Of a DNA stretch of 61,069 nucleotides, positions 34,933 to 43,510 are shown piece by piece (within the stretch, counting starts at the first letter, position 1; every line of letters starts with the position of its first letter). Below the pieces are notes generated by a model. It was not told the DNA's origin, searched no databases, and saw nothing but the letters and a program-made list of their open reading frames with translations. Origin of the DNA: an uncultured Peptococcaceae bacterium (GTDB lineage: Bacteria > Bacillota > Limnochordia > Darwinibacteriales > Darwinibacteriaceae); contig CALKAR010000316.1 in assembly GCA_937988745.1 (NCBI GenBank), positions 1 to 61,069 on the forward strand. The letters are read 5' to 3'. Both the position numbers and the translations under genes were made by a program.

Positions 34933-35874
34933 CTGGAACTATTTTGGAATAATCCCCAATCAGACAAGCCTCGCAGCATTGCCATCGGAACCTTTGATGG
35001 GGTTCATCGTGGTCATCAGAAACTTCTTCGGGCCGCTTTGGATAATCGCCCGGCAGATGGATGCAGCTCAGTATTTACCTTTGACATCCCTCCCAGTCAG
35101 TTTTTTAGGCAGGACTATCGCATGCTGTGCTCCTTTGAGCACAAGGTAAAGCTGATTCAGGAATTTGGTATAGATGAAGTTATCTGGACGCCTTTCAACT
35201 ACGAGGTCGCGCGAGTGGAGGCGGAGGAGTTCATCCACCTTCTGGTCAATGAGCTTAATGCAGTTCATATAGTGTGTGGATTCAACTTCCGCTTTGGCCA
35301 CAAGGGCCGGGGGAACGTAGAGCTTCTCAAAGAGTACGGCGAAAAACTCGGCTTTGCAGTGACTGTGGTTCCCGCCGTAGCGTTAGGAGAGCAGACTATC
35401 AGCAGCACGCGCATCAGAGAAATGATTGCTGAGGGTAGAGTAGATGAAGCTGCTCACCTGTTAGGACGCTATCCGAGCTATCGAGGAACTGTGGTCGTGG
35501 GCGAAGGGCGCGGCCGCCAATTGGGATTTCCCACAGCAAATTTAGAAATCGATCCGCGCATCGTCCTGCCAGGTGAGGGGGTATACTTCACCTGGGCTGT
35601 ACTCAGCGATGGACTAGGATACCCAGCCATGACTTCGGTCGGGAAAAATCCTACTTTTGCTGGTGATCGTCAGACAATAGAAGCTTACATTATGAACTAC
35701 TCGGGCGATCTGTACAATCAAAGTATAGAACTGCAGTTTCTCAAGAAAACGAGAGAAATCATCCGCTTTGAGACTGCTCAAGAGCTGAAGGATCAGATAG
35801 CAGTAGATGTAGAGCTTGCCAACGAGTTGATGAAGAGATTTCATTTACATGGAAATCGAATTGTGCTACAATGA
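34933..35874 (+). CDS. ribF: Bifunctional riboflavin kinase/FAD synthetase with CTG start
   Basis: Makes FMN and FAD from riboflavin. The adenylyltransferase domain starts with SIAIGTFDGVHRGHQKLL and continues through CGFNFRFGHKGRGN and ISSTRIREMI; the riboflavin kinase domain has GRQLGFPTANL and VGKNPTF. The conserved N-terminus lies upstream of the first TTG (35038), and between it and the in-frame truB stop no ATG, GTG or TTG exists. CTG 34933 sits 7 nt after GGAGGG (34920-34925) and gives 313 aa, the usual size. Starting at 35038 would delete the nucleotide-binding motif. The product is therefore best read from CTG. Confidence 0.9.
   Translation: MELFWNNPQSDKPRSIAIGTFDGVHRGHQKLLRAALDNRPADGCSSVFTFDIPPSQFFRQDYRMLCSFEHKVKLIQEFGIDEVIWTPFNYEVARVEAEEFIHLLVNELNAVHIVCGFNFRFGHKGRGNVELLKEYGEKLGFAVTVVPAVALGEQTISSTRIREMIAEGRVDEAAHLLGRYPSYRGTVVVGEGRGRQLGFPTANLEIDPRIVLPGEGVYFTWAVLSDGLGYPAMTSVGKNPTFAGDRQTIEAYIMNYSGDLYNQSIELQFLKKTREIIRFETAQELKDQIAVDVELANELMKRFHLHGNRIVLQ
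35844..35872 (+). promoter_or_regulatory. Sigma-A promoter for rpsO
   Basis: TTTACA (35844-35849), 17-nt spacer, TACAAT (35867-35872), overlapping the ribF stop codon. Transcript would start near 35879. Confidence 0.75.
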
Positions 35875-35878
35875 GGTA

Positions 35879-35955
35879 GAAAGCCCTTTTCTAGGAGCGG
35901 CGTGTGCTCCAGCGCTGTTCTTGGGAAGTGGTGTTTCAAGAATTTTGGAGGTGTA
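35879..35955 (+). promoter_or_regulatory. rpsO leader with two stem-loops, candidate S15 autoregulatory element
   Basis: Stem 1: GGAGC (35894-35898) with GCTCC (35906-35910). Stem 2: CTTGGGA (35920-35926) with TTTCAAG (35934-35940) including two G-U pairs. The leader ends at the GGAGGTG ribosome-binding site. S15 binds structured leaders with G-U/G-C motifs in several phyla. Assignment is by context. Confidence 0.45.
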
Positions 35956-35963
35956 TTTTTAAG

Positions 35964-36227
35964 ATGACCAAAGAAAAAAAGCTAGAGATCATTGAACAGT
36001 TTAAGCGGCACGAAGGTGACACCGGCTCGCCAGAGGTACAAGTTGCGCTCCTCACTTACCGGATTGCCGAACTGACTGAACATCTCAAGACCCATAAGAA
36101 TGATCACCATTCACGCCGTGGCCTTTATAAGATGATTGGTCAACGCCGGGGTCTTCTCAACTATCTTGCTAAGAAAGACATTGAGCGCTATCGGAGTCTG
36201 ATTGATGCTCTCGGTTTGCGCAGATAA
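35964..36227 (+). CDS. rpsO: 30S ribosomal protein S15
   Basis: Primary 16S rRNA-binding protein, 87 residues. Carries the S15 signature FKRHEGDTGSPEVQVALLT, HKNDHHSRRGLYKMIGQRRG and LLNYL. ATG 35964 with GGAGGTG upstream. It has its own promoter and terminator, so it is a monocistronic unit between ribF and pnp. Confidence 0.96.
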   Translation: MTKEKKLEIIEQFKRHEGDTGSPEVQVALLTYRIAELTEHLKTHKNDHHSRRGLYKMIGQRRGLLNYLAKKDIERYRSLIDALGLRR

Positions 36228-36233
36228 GATCAC

Positions 36234-36257
36234 GAGCGGGAACCCCCGCTCTTTTTT
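36234..36257 (+). terminator. Intrinsic terminator after rpsO
   Basis: GAGCGGG (36234-36240), loop AACC, CCCGCTC (36245-36251), then six T. Perfect stem. Confidence 0.9.
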
Positions 36258-36280
36258 GAATATAAGTTATGGAGAACGAT

Positions 36281-36309
36281 TTGGGCTATACTAAAACAGC
36301 CCATAGAAT
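36281..36309 (+). promoter_or_regulatory. Weak promoter candidate for pnp with overlapping inverted repeat
   Basis: TTGGGC (36281-36286), 17 nt, TAGAAT (36304-36309). An inverted repeat TGGGCT (36282-36287) / AGCCCA (36298-36303) fills the spacer region and could be an operator or an RNA hairpin. A promoter is needed because a strong terminator lies upstream. Confidence 0.3.
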
Positions 36310-36330
36310 TGGATAACTGGAGGTTATAGC

Positions 36331-38451
36331 ATGGCATTAGAATTTCGTCGAGAGCTTGGAGGACGTCCTCTTGTCCTAGAGTTCGGCGAACTTGCACAAC
36401 AGGCCAATGGCTCAGTGTTGGTTCGGTATGGCGAGACCGTAGTTTTAGTCACTGTTACCATGAGCAAAGAGCCGCGCCAGGGCATCGACTTTTTCCCTCT
36501 TCTTGTCGACTACGAAGAGCGGATGTATGCCGTGGGACGAATTCCTGGAGGATGGGGCAGAAGAGAAGGACGGCCGAGCGAAAATGCGATCTTAGCAGCT
36601 CGCATGATTGACCGTCCGCTGAGACCTTTGTTCCCAGATGGTTTCCGCAATGATGTCCAGGTTGTCGTTACAGTCCTATCCGTGGATTACGACAATGACC
36701 CGACCATAGCAGGTATGATTGGAGCAAGTGCTGCCCTGCATGTGTCTGATATTCCTTTTTCTGGCCCTGTAGCTGGTATCAATGTGGGACTCGTCAACGG
36801 TGAGTACATTATCAACCCTACGCTCGATCAGCAAACTGACTCCATCCTGGACCTAACTGTAGCCGGAACCAAAGACGCGGTTATGATGGTAGAAGCAGGA
36901 GCGAAGGAAGTCACCGAGGAGCAGGCTTTAGGTGCCATTATGTTTGCCCATGACTACATAAAGGAACTCTGCCTTCTCCAAGAAGAAATACGTTCACAAA
37001 TCGGCAAGCCAAAGGTGGAAGTCCAGCTTTTCGAGCCCGAACCAGACATGGAGCAATGGGTTCGTGACTTTGCTACCGAAAGGCTCAAACTAGCGCTGCG
37101 TTCTGCCGACAAACAAGAACGGGAGCAAGCCGTTGATACTGTCAGAGAAAAGCTCAACGAAGCTTACATTGAAGCCTTCGGCGAAGAAATCTACGAGGAA
37201 AAGGCGAAAGATGTAGGAGTCGTCTTTGATTCTCTGATGAAAGAAGAAGTACGGCGGTCGATCATTTTTGATAAGACCAGGCCTGATGGCCGCAGACCTG
37301 ATGAGATCCGTCCCATTTCCAGTAGAGTAGGAATTCTACCCCGGGCACACGGCTCAGGTTTGTTCACACGGGGCCAAACCCAAGTACTGACTGTCTGTAC
37401 TCTCGGTCTGAAATCTGACGAGCAGCAGCTGGACAACTTAACTGACGAAGAAAGCAAACGCTACATCCATCACTACAACTTCCCAGCATACAGTGTTGGT
37501 GAAGTTCGGCCGATCCGCGGACCTGGACGGCGTGAAATTGGCCATGGCGCATTAGCCGAACGAGCACTGCTGCCAGTTATTCCATCCGAAGAGGACTTCC
37601 CTTATACTATCCGGCTGGTCAGCGAGGTCGTCGAGTCGAATGGCTCTACATCGCAAGCGAGTGTCTGCGGAAGCACGTTAGCACTCATGGATGCAGGTGT
37701 ACCGATTAAGAAGCCTGTGGCCGGTATTGCGATGGGACTGGTAATGCATGGCGAAGAGTTCACCATTCTCACAGACATTCAGGGACTTGAAGACGCTCTC
37801 GGTGACATGGACTTTAAGGTCGCCGGTACCAGAGATGGCATCACTGCACTGCAGATGGATATCAAGATTACAGGCGTGAGCCGTGAGATTCTCGCCAAGG
37901 CACTAGAACAAGCTCGTGCCGGACGTCTGTTCATTCTCGACAAGATGGCCGAGACAATTACTGAACCAAGAGCGGAGCTTTCGCCATATGCACCGCGGAT
38001 TATTACGATGGAAATTCCTGTGGACAAGATCCGCGATGTCATCGGGCCAGGTGGAAAGACAATCCGCAAAATTATCGATGAAACTGGCGTTTCCATCGAC
38101 ATCGAAGATGACGGACGGGTCTACATTGCTTCGACTGACGGTACGGGCGGTCCAAAAGCTCGCGAAATTATTGAACGCCTCACTAAAGATGTAGAAGTAG
38201 GCGCCTCGTACCTTGGAACTGTGAAGCGCATCATGAACTTCGGTGCCTTTGTGGAAATCCTTCCCGGTAAAGAGGGATTAATCCATATCTCCCAATTAGC
38301 TCACGGACGAGTCAGACGGGTAGAAGATGTGGTCAATGTCGGTGACGAAGTAATGGTTAAAGTCATCGAAATTGACCGCCAAGGACGCATCAATCTTTCG
38401 CGAAAAGAGCTGCTGCCTAAAGAGGAAGAAGGACCCAATGGGTCGAAATAA
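36331..38451 (+). CDS. pnp: Polyribonucleotide nucleotidyltransferase (PNPase)
   Basis: Phosphorolytic 3'-5' exoribonuclease, 706 residues. First RNase PH domain with PSENAILAARMIDRPLRPLFP; alpha-helical linker (about 215-300); second, catalytic RNase PH domain with REIGHGALAERALLPVIP and the SNGSTSQASVCGSTLALMDAG region; KH domain (IRDVIGPGGKTIRKI) and S1 domain (LGTVKRIMNFGAFVEILPG). ATG 36331 follows GGAGGT. No frameshift or missing motif. Confidence 0.96.
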   Translation: MALEFRRELGGRPLVLEFGELAQQANGSVLVRYGETVVLVTVTMSKEPRQGIDFFPLLVDYEERMYAVGRIPGGWGRREGRPSENAILAARMIDRPLRPLFPDGFRNDVQVVVTVLSVDYDNDPTIAGMIGASAALHVSDIPFSGPVAGINVGLVNGEYIINPTLDQQTDSILDLTVAGTKDAVMMVEAGAKEVTEEQALGAIMFAHDYIKELCLLQEEIRSQIGKPKVEVQLFEPEPDMEQWVRDFATERLKLALRSADKQEREQAVDTVREKLNEAYIEAFGEEIYEEKAKDVGVVFDSLMKEEVRRSIIFDKTRPDGRRPDEIRPISSRVGILPRAHGSGLFTRGQTQVLTVCTLGLKSDEQQLDNLTDEESKRYIHHYNFPAYSVGEVRPIRGPGRREIGHGALAERALLPVIPSEEDFPYTIRLVSEVVESNGSTSQASVCGSTLALMDAGVPIKKPVAGIAMGLVMHGEEFTILTDIQGLEDALGDMDFKVAGTRDGITALQMDIKITGVSREILAKALEQARAGRLFILDKMAETITEPRAELSPYAPRIITMEIPVDKIRDVIGPGGKTIRKIIDETGVSIDIEDDGRVYIASTDGTGGPKAREIIERLTKDVEVGASYLGTVKRIMNFGAFVEILPGKEGLIHISQLAHGRVRRVEDVVNVGDEVMVKVIEIDRQGRINLSRKELLPKEEEGPNGSK

Positions 38452-38475
38452 TTTTATACGAATGAAGCAAGAAGG

Positions 38476-38504
38476 AAGCAGGTATAAATGGATACCTGCT
38501 TTTT
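38476..38504 (+). terminator. Intrinsic terminator after pnp
   Basis: AAGCAGGTAT (38476-38485), loop AAATGG, ATACCTGCTT (38492-38501), followed by a T-run. It closes the housekeeping block before the fermentation cluster. Confidence 0.9.
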
Positions 38505-38540
38505 GTGTCTCCAAAACACTGCGATAGGGGGTGGTAAGCC

Positions 38541-39485
38541 ATGGCGATCTTGGCTGTAATCTCCCAATCAACGGCTGTTTTTATCGGTCTCAGTCATGAC
38601 CAAAACTTCAAAACGACTAGTATCCCCCTTGATGCCGATGGAACACAGCTTGTGCCAAAAATTGCAGAGTTCATCCACGATGCTTCAACCGAAGCACAGC
38701 TTCAGGCTGTGGTCATCGCCGGCGATTTCCCTCCACACATCTCTCCGACCAGTCTCCAGCACAACCTTCAAACGCGTCTTAGCGTACCATGCTGTATCCT
38801 GAACGACAACCTATTTGAAGTAATACTCGAGGAAGCCCATTATACTGGGTTTTCAGCCATGCCTCGAACGTTTAAAGGACCCAAACTGGAATTGTGTTAC
38901 GCCGCCGCGCTTGCCGCTGAAGAACTGCAGATTCATCCAGAAAATAGTAGCTTCGTCGTGGCTTACTTGGGTGACGCTATCTCTACCGCAGCAGTTGCGG
39001 GGGGCAGAATTATAGATATGAGTGTATGGCTTGATGAAGGACCCTTCGCAGTTCATTCAAGTGGTGGGCTTCCGTTTGCTGCGCTTCTACAACTCTGTGC
39101 CTCCGCATCGAACCGCCACGAAGTGCTGAAGGAAGTTTCTGAACAAGGTGGATTGAAGGGATATTTAGGCGTGGAAAGTCTAAGTGAGGCAGAAGAACTG
39201 GCTCTCAAAAACCACGAAGCAGACTTGATCTATTCCGCATTTGTCTATCAGCTAGCGAAAGAAATAGGGGCTTATCGGGCAGTTCTCAAAGGCAAGTTTG
39301 ATGCGCTGGTGCTGACTGGCCCCATGCTGCCGGTTAATGGGTTGAAGGGCCTCAGCGCGTACTTCGGAAATGCCGTCCTGCTTTATTATCCAGGCGATCT
39401 GTCTCTCCAAGCGGCTGTTCACTTCGGACAAAGACTGATTAATTCTAGAAAGGGGAATCACCATGGGCTTTGCCAAACTCCGTGA
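38541..39485 (+). CDS. Degenerate butyrate kinase paralogue (ASKHA fold, probable pseudoenzyme)
   Basis: 314 residues. The C-terminal two thirds align by eye with the Buk encoded at 40371: IIDMSVWLDEGPFAVHSSGGLP against VIDVNNALNGDGPLSPERTGSLP-type sequence, GLKGYLGVESLSEAEE against GLVNHLGTNDLREVQ, and DALVLTGPM against DAVILTGGM. Each phosphate or adenosine loop is changed: N-terminal NPGSTSTK is replaced by SQSTAVFIGL, HMGGGISVGA by YLGDAISTAA, and ERTG by HSSG. Catalysis is therefore doubtful. Overlap with ptb by 23 nt shows co-expression. It may partner Buk, sense acyl-phosphate, or use another substrate. No frameshift; length is slightly under Buk's. Confidence 0.75.
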   Translation: MAILAVISQSTAVFIGLSHDQNFKTTSIPLDADGTQLVPKIAEFIHDASTEAQLQAVVIAGDFPPHISPTSLQHNLQTRLSVPCCILNDNLFEVILEEAHYTGFSAMPRTFKGPKLELCYAAALAAEELQIHPENSSFVVAYLGDAISTAAVAGGRIIDMSVWLDEGPFAVHSSGGLPFAALLQLCASASNRHEVLKEVSEQGGLKGYLGVESLSEAEELALKNHEADLIYSAFVYQLAKEIGAYRAVLKGKFDALVLTGPMLPVNGLKGLSAYFGNAVLLYYPGDLSLQAAVHFGQRLINSRKGNHHGLCQTP

Positions 39486-40368
39486 AAGACTTGGAAAAGA
39501 AAGCCAGATGAGCCTGTCGGTTGCGTGGGGTACTGACGCAGCAGTGCTGCTGGCTTGTTCCCGAGCACTAGAAGAAGGAATTATCAGAGAAGTAATGGTG
39601 ACCGGTCCGGAAGAGGTAATCAAACGGGCTTGCAGCGATGCTCAGATTGATTGTTCTCAGTTCAAAATTATCCCAGCTGTCTCTCCGGAAGAAGGTGCAG
39701 TTAAGGCTGTAGAACTAATCAGGAACGGCCAGTGCAATCTGCTTATGAAAGGAATGCTTAACACTGCTGTACTGCTGCGGGCTGTTTTAAATAAGGAACG
39801 GAGAATTAGAGGCGGCTCTCTCTTGAGCCACATTGCCGTGATCGAAATGCCCGATAGGCGCCTGACCCTCCTAACCGATGCCGCCATGAACATCAGGCCA
39901 GACCTCGAACAGAAGGTCGCCATTGTGCAGAACGCCATTGATTTTGCCTGGTCTATCGGATTGGAAAACCCAAAGGTAGCTCTGCTCGCCGCAATCGAAA
40001 CAGTAAATCCGAAAATGCCGGAGACTGTTGACGCCGCAGCTATTACCCAAATGGGAACTCGCGGCCAATTCACAAAGGGAGCCGTGATAGACGGACCTCT
40101 AGCATTCGACAACGCTTATTCGAAAGCCGCTGCCGAACATAAGGGAATCGTTTCACCGGTGGCTGGCGAAGTGGATATTTTCGTAGTACCAGAGATAACT
40201 GCTGGCAACATACTGTATAAAGCGTTTACTTACGCTGCAGGATTTACTACAGCAGGAGTAGTGGTAGGTGCAAAATGCCCGATTGTCCTCACATCCAGGT
40301 CGGACAGCGAGGAAAGTAAGCTAAACGCCATTTTGGCGGCAGCCTGCGCCGGGAAAGGCAGTGTCTGA
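39463..40368 (+). CDS. ptb: Phosphate butyryltransferase
   Basis: Converts acyl-CoA plus phosphate to acyl phosphate plus CoA. 301 residues of the phosphotransacetylase/Ptb fold, with NLLMKGMLNTAVLLRAVLNK, VALLAAIETVNPKMPETVDA and the C-terminal PEITAGNILYKAFTYAAG signature. Ptb rather than Pta is indicated by length and by adjacent buk. ATG 39463 lies inside the preceding gene. Likely substrates are butyryl-, isobutyryl- and isovaleryl-CoA. Confidence 0.92.
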   Translation: MGFAKLRERLGKESQMSLSVAWGTDAAVLLACSRALEEGIIREVMVTGPEEVIKRACSDAQIDCSQFKIIPAVSPEEGAVKAVELIRNGQCNLLMKGMLNTAVLLRAVLNKERRIRGGSLLSHIAVIEMPDRRLTLLTDAAMNIRPDLEQKVAIVQNAIDFAWSIGLENPKVALLAAIETVNPKMPETVDAAAITQMGTRGQFTKGAVIDGPLAFDNAYSKAAAEHKGIVSPVAGEVDIFVVPEITAGNILYKAFTYAAGFTTAGVVVGAKCPIVLTSRSDSEESKLNAILAAACAGKGSV

Positions 40369-40370
40369 AT

Positions 40371-41441
40371 TTGGAGAGATTGCTTGTTATAAACCCTGGA
40401 TCAACCAGTACCAAGCTAGCTATATACGATGGCAGGCAACTTCATGCAAGTATCACGCTCAATCACTCTGCGGCAGAATTGGCCAAATTCGCTGATATTG
40501 TCGACCAGATAGATTTCCGCACTGAAGCGCTTTTAAGTTGGCTGAACGAAATTGAAGTCTGTTTGACCAGTATTACTGCAGTCGTCTGCCGGGGTGGGCT
40601 TCTAAAACCCATCCCCAGCGGCGTGTATCTCGTCAATGAGGAAATGGCAGCTGATCTTAGAACCGGGCAATACGGAAAACATGCCAGCAACTTAGCTGGG
40701 TTGATCGGCTTTGGAATCGGTCAGCGGCTCGATATTCCCTGCTATATCGTGGACCCTGTCGTGGTAGACGAACTGCAGCCGTTAGCTCGGGTCAGTGGCC
40801 ACCCCAAAATCTCGCGAATCAGTATTTTCCATGCGTTGAACCACAAGGCTATGGCCCGTCGCGCTGCCGAGCAATTAGGTAAACCATACGCAGCCCTAAA
40901 ACTGATTGTAACGCATATGGGCGGTGGAATTTCTGTGGGAGCCCATCGCTACGGGCACGTGATCGATGTGAACAACGCTCTCAATGGCGATGGTCCGCTG
41001 TCACCGGAGAGAACCGGTTCACTGCCTACAACCGCCCTGATTAACTACTACTTTGACCAAAAGGTTCCGCTCGATGAACTCCTGAGAAGATTTGTCGGAC
41101 GCGGCGGACTTGTGAACCACCTCGGCACCAATGATCTTCGAGAGGTTCAAAAACGGATGGAGCAGGGAGATGAGCGCGCCCAGGTCGTATTTCGTGCGAT
41201 GGCACTGCAGATCATCAAAGAGATTGGAAGAGCCAGTGCAGTCCTTAATGATGACGTAGATGCTGTTATTCTAACGGGAGGAATGGCCTATTCACGGGCA
41301 CTAACCGATCTGATAACCGAATACGTTCAGTTTATTGCCCCAGTGATCGTCCTGCCCGGCGAAAATGAACTGGAAGCTCTCGCCCATGCGGCTCTGCGCG
41401 TGCTGCGAGGCTTAGAGAAACCACGCATCTATCAGCGCTGA
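40371..41441 (+). CDS. buk: Butyrate kinase (branched-chain fatty acid kinase)
   Basis: Makes ATP from butyryl or branched acyl phosphate. 356 residues with NPGSTSTKLAIYDG at the N-terminus, VTHMGGGISVGAH, DVNNALNGDGPLSPERTGSLP-region (residues about 200-220) and LTGGMAYS for adenosine binding: all intact, unlike its paralogue upstream. The TTG start at 40371 has only a weak AAAGG site about 13 nt upstream; coupling from ptb (2-nt gap) may compensate. Forms the energy-yielding end of the cluster. Confidence 0.92.
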   Translation: MERLLVINPGSTSTKLAIYDGRQLHASITLNHSAAELAKFADIVDQIDFRTEALLSWLNEIEVCLTSITAVVCRGGLLKPIPSGVYLVNEEMAADLRTGQYGKHASNLAGLIGFGIGQRLDIPCYIVDPVVVDELQPLARVSGHPKISRISIFHALNHKAMARRAAEQLGKPYAALKLIVTHMGGGISVGAHRYGHVIDVNNALNGDGPLSPERTGSLPTTALINYYFDQKVPLDELLRRFVGRGGLVNHLGTNDLREVQKRMEQGDERAQVVFRAMALQIIKEIGRASAVLNDDVDAVILTGGMAYSRALTDLITEYVQFIAPVIVLPGENELEALAHAALRVLRGLEKPRIYQR

Positions 41442-41456
41442 GAAGGAGGTGACTTG

Positions 41457-41672
41457 ATGGCTAAAGGCCGCGTCATTATTGAGGCTGAACGCTGCAAAGA
41501 GTGCAGTCTGTGTGTAAACGCCTGTCCCTTTAGCGTGCTGAGAATTTCAAGCAGTATCAATTCACGGGGCTTTCATCCGGTAGAAGCTGCCTATCCCGAA
41601 AAATGCACCGGCTGCCGCCTCTGTGCTATTATGTGCCCTGATGTCGTGATTACAGTAGAACGGGCCTCATAA
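41457..41672 (+). CDS. 2-oxoacid:ferredoxin oxidoreductase, ferredoxin-like delta subunit
   Basis: 71 residues with two 4Fe-4S motifs, CKECSLCVNACP and CTGCRLCAIMCP. It carries electrons from the TPP site to ferredoxin. ATG 41457 is placed 6 nt after GGAGGT; TTG 41454 is less likely. It starts the four-subunit oxidoreductase set and lies 15 nt after buk. Confidence 0.9.
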   Translation: MAKGRVIIEAERCKECSLCVNACPFSVLRISSSINSRGFHPVEAAYPEKCTGCRLCAIMCPDVVITVERAS

Positions 41673-41696
41673 CAAGAAGGGAAGGAGTTGGTCCCA

Positions 41697-42758
41697 TTGG
41701 CGAAAGTCCTTATGAAAGGCAATGAAGCCATCGCAGAAGCTGCGATCCGAGCGGGCTGTAAAGCCTTCTATGGATATCCGATCACCCCGCAGAATGAAAT
41801 CCCCAATTATATGGCCCTTCATCTACCTGAGCGCGGAGGTGTCTATCTCCAAGCCGAAAGCGAAGTATCCGCTATCAACATGGTCTACGGTGCGGCCGGC
41901 TGTGGTGTGCGAGTAATGACTTCGTCGTCAAGTCCAGGCATTAGTTTGAAAGCTGAAGGGATTTCTTACATCGCAGCGGCAGAGCTGCCCTGTGTCATTG
42001 TGAACGTCATGCGCTGCGGCCCTGGATTAGGAGGGATTCACCCCAGCCAAGGCGACTATTTCCAAGCAGTAAAAGGCGGTGGCCATGGAGATTACCGCCT
42101 GATTGTCCTTGCTCCAGGTTCGGTACAGGAAATGGCCGACCTAACTTTCGAAGCATTTGACCTCGCAGATAAATGGCGTAATCCTGTTATGATATTAGCT
42201 GACGGACTATTGGGACAGATGATGGAACCAGTCGAGTTCGCCGTTCGGGAACCACAGAGCTATCCGAAGCCGTGGGCTACAACTGGTGCAGAGGGTCGCA
42301 GACCAAACATTATCAACACGCTCGACATTGTGCCCGAATCACTTGAAAAACGCAACTACGCGCTGGCAGATAAATATGCGCAAATTGCCAAGGAAGAGAC
42401 GCGCTGGCAGGAGTATGAAACCGCAGATGCAGAGTTGATCATTGCTGCATACGGTACCTCAGCTCGAGCTGCTCGGTCAGCAGTTGACAGGGCCCGCCAA
42501 AATGGTATGAAAGTCGGCTTAATTAGACCTATCTCGCTCTGGCCTTTCCCATTAGCGCCTTTTATACAAGCAGCTGATGGTCGGCGCCAGTTTTTGGTTG
42601 TTGAAATGAGCATGGGACAGCTGATTGAAGATGTGCGCTTAGCCGTAAACGGCCGCGGAGAGGTGCATTTCATCAATCGTCTGGGCGGCATGGTTCCTAC
42701 TCCGCCAGAAATCTACACCAAGATCGAAGAGATTCTGCAAGGGGGAGAGGGCCAATGA
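41697..42758 (+). CDS. vorB: 2-oxoacid:ferredoxin oxidoreductase alpha subunit (VorB-like)
   Basis: 353 residues, pyrimidine-binding alpha subunit of the VOR/KOR group. Motifs: GNEAIAEAAIRAGCKAFYGYPITPQNEI, QAESEVSAINMVYGAAGCGVR, MTSSSSPGISLK and RCGPGLGGIHPSQGDY. The subunit lacks the fused gamma domain, so the enzyme is a four-subunit type. Co-location with ptb and buk favours branched-chain 2-oxoacids over 2-oxoglutarate. TTG 41697 follows GAAGGAG at proper spacing. Overlaps the beta gene by ATGA. Confidence 0.88.
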   Translation: MAKVLMKGNEAIAEAAIRAGCKAFYGYPITPQNEIPNYMALHLPERGGVYLQAESEVSAINMVYGAAGCGVRVMTSSSSPGISLKAEGISYIAAAELPCVIVNVMRCGPGLGGIHPSQGDYFQAVKGGGHGDYRLIVLAPGSVQEMADLTFEAFDLADKWRNPVMILADGLLGQMMEPVEFAVREPQSYPKPWATTGAEGRRPNIINTLDIVPESLEKRNYALADKYAQIAKEETRWQEYETADAELIIAAYGTSARAARSAVDRARQNGMKVGLIRPISLWPFPLAPFIQAADGRRQFLVVEMSMGQLIEDVRLAVNGRGEVHFINRLGGMVPTPPEIYTKIEEILQGGEGQ

Positions 42759-43510
42759 AGCGGGTATTTGAGCGACCAGAGAGCCTAACTGATAAACAGA
42801 TGCACTACTGCCCTGGATGCACTCATGGCATTATTCATAGATTAACTGCAGAAGCAATCGATCAGTTAGGTATTAGAGAAAAGACCATCGGTGTTGCCAG
42901 CGTGGGGTGCTCCGTTTTTGCCTATGATTACTTCAACTGTGATATGCAGCAGGCCGCACATGGGCGAGCTCCAGCGGTTGCCACAGGCATCAAGCGAGTA
43001 CTTCCCGATCGAGTGGTGTTCACTTACCAGGGAGACGGAGACCTGGCTTCAATCGGTACAGCTGAAATCATACATGCAGCAGCCAGAGGAGAAAACATAA
43101 CGGTCATTTTTGTGAATAACGCGATATATGGGATGACCAGCGGTCAGATGGCTCCCACCACGTTATTAGGACAGAAGACCACAACGACTCCCCGGGGACG
43201 CTCTGTGCAAGACAACGGATATCCCATCCGCATGAGTGAACTTCTAGCTGCTTTAGATGGATCAGCGTATATTGAGCGAGTCTCCACACATGACCCCAAA
43301 CACGTAATTCAGGCAGGCAGAGCCATCAAGAAGGCTTTTTCCATGCAGTTAGAGGGCAGGGGGTTTTCGTTAGTAGAAGTCCTATCGACCTGCTCAGTCA
43401 ACTGGGGGATGAATCCACAGGAAGCATTGGATTGGATGCGCGACAATATGGTGCCTTATTATCCTCTCGGAGTCTATAAAGACATTACGAGCGAGGAGGA
43501 GCTGGCATGA
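42755..43510 (+). CDS. 2-oxoacid:ferredoxin oxidoreductase beta subunit (TPP-binding)
   Basis: 251 residues. TPP-binding beta subunit with MHYCPGCTHGIIHRL at the N-terminus, SVGCSVFAYDYFNCD, AHGRAPAVATGIKR and the GDGDLASIGTAEIIHAAARGENITVIFVNNAIYG region, whose core GDGD...NN is the TPP-Mg motif. Binds the fourth cluster cysteine set with the delta subunit. Overlaps both neighbours by 4 nt. Confidence 0.9.
   Translation: MKRVFERPESLTDKQMHYCPGCTHGIIHRLTAEAIDQLGIREKTIGVASVGCSVFAYDYFNCDMQQAAHGRAPAVATGIKRVLPDRVVFTYQGDGDLASIGTAEIIHAAARGENITVIFVNNAIYGMTSGQMAPTTLLGQKTTTTPRGRSVQDNGYPIRMSELLAALDGSAYIERVSTHDPKHVIQAGRAIKKAFSMQLEGRGFSLVEVLSTCSVNWGMNPQEALDWMRDNMVPYYPLGVYKDITSEEELA

Noticed and set aside
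35038..35040. TTG as start of ribF
   Set aside because: It would remove the conserved GTFDGVHRGH nucleotide-binding motif, which is in frame and intact upstream.
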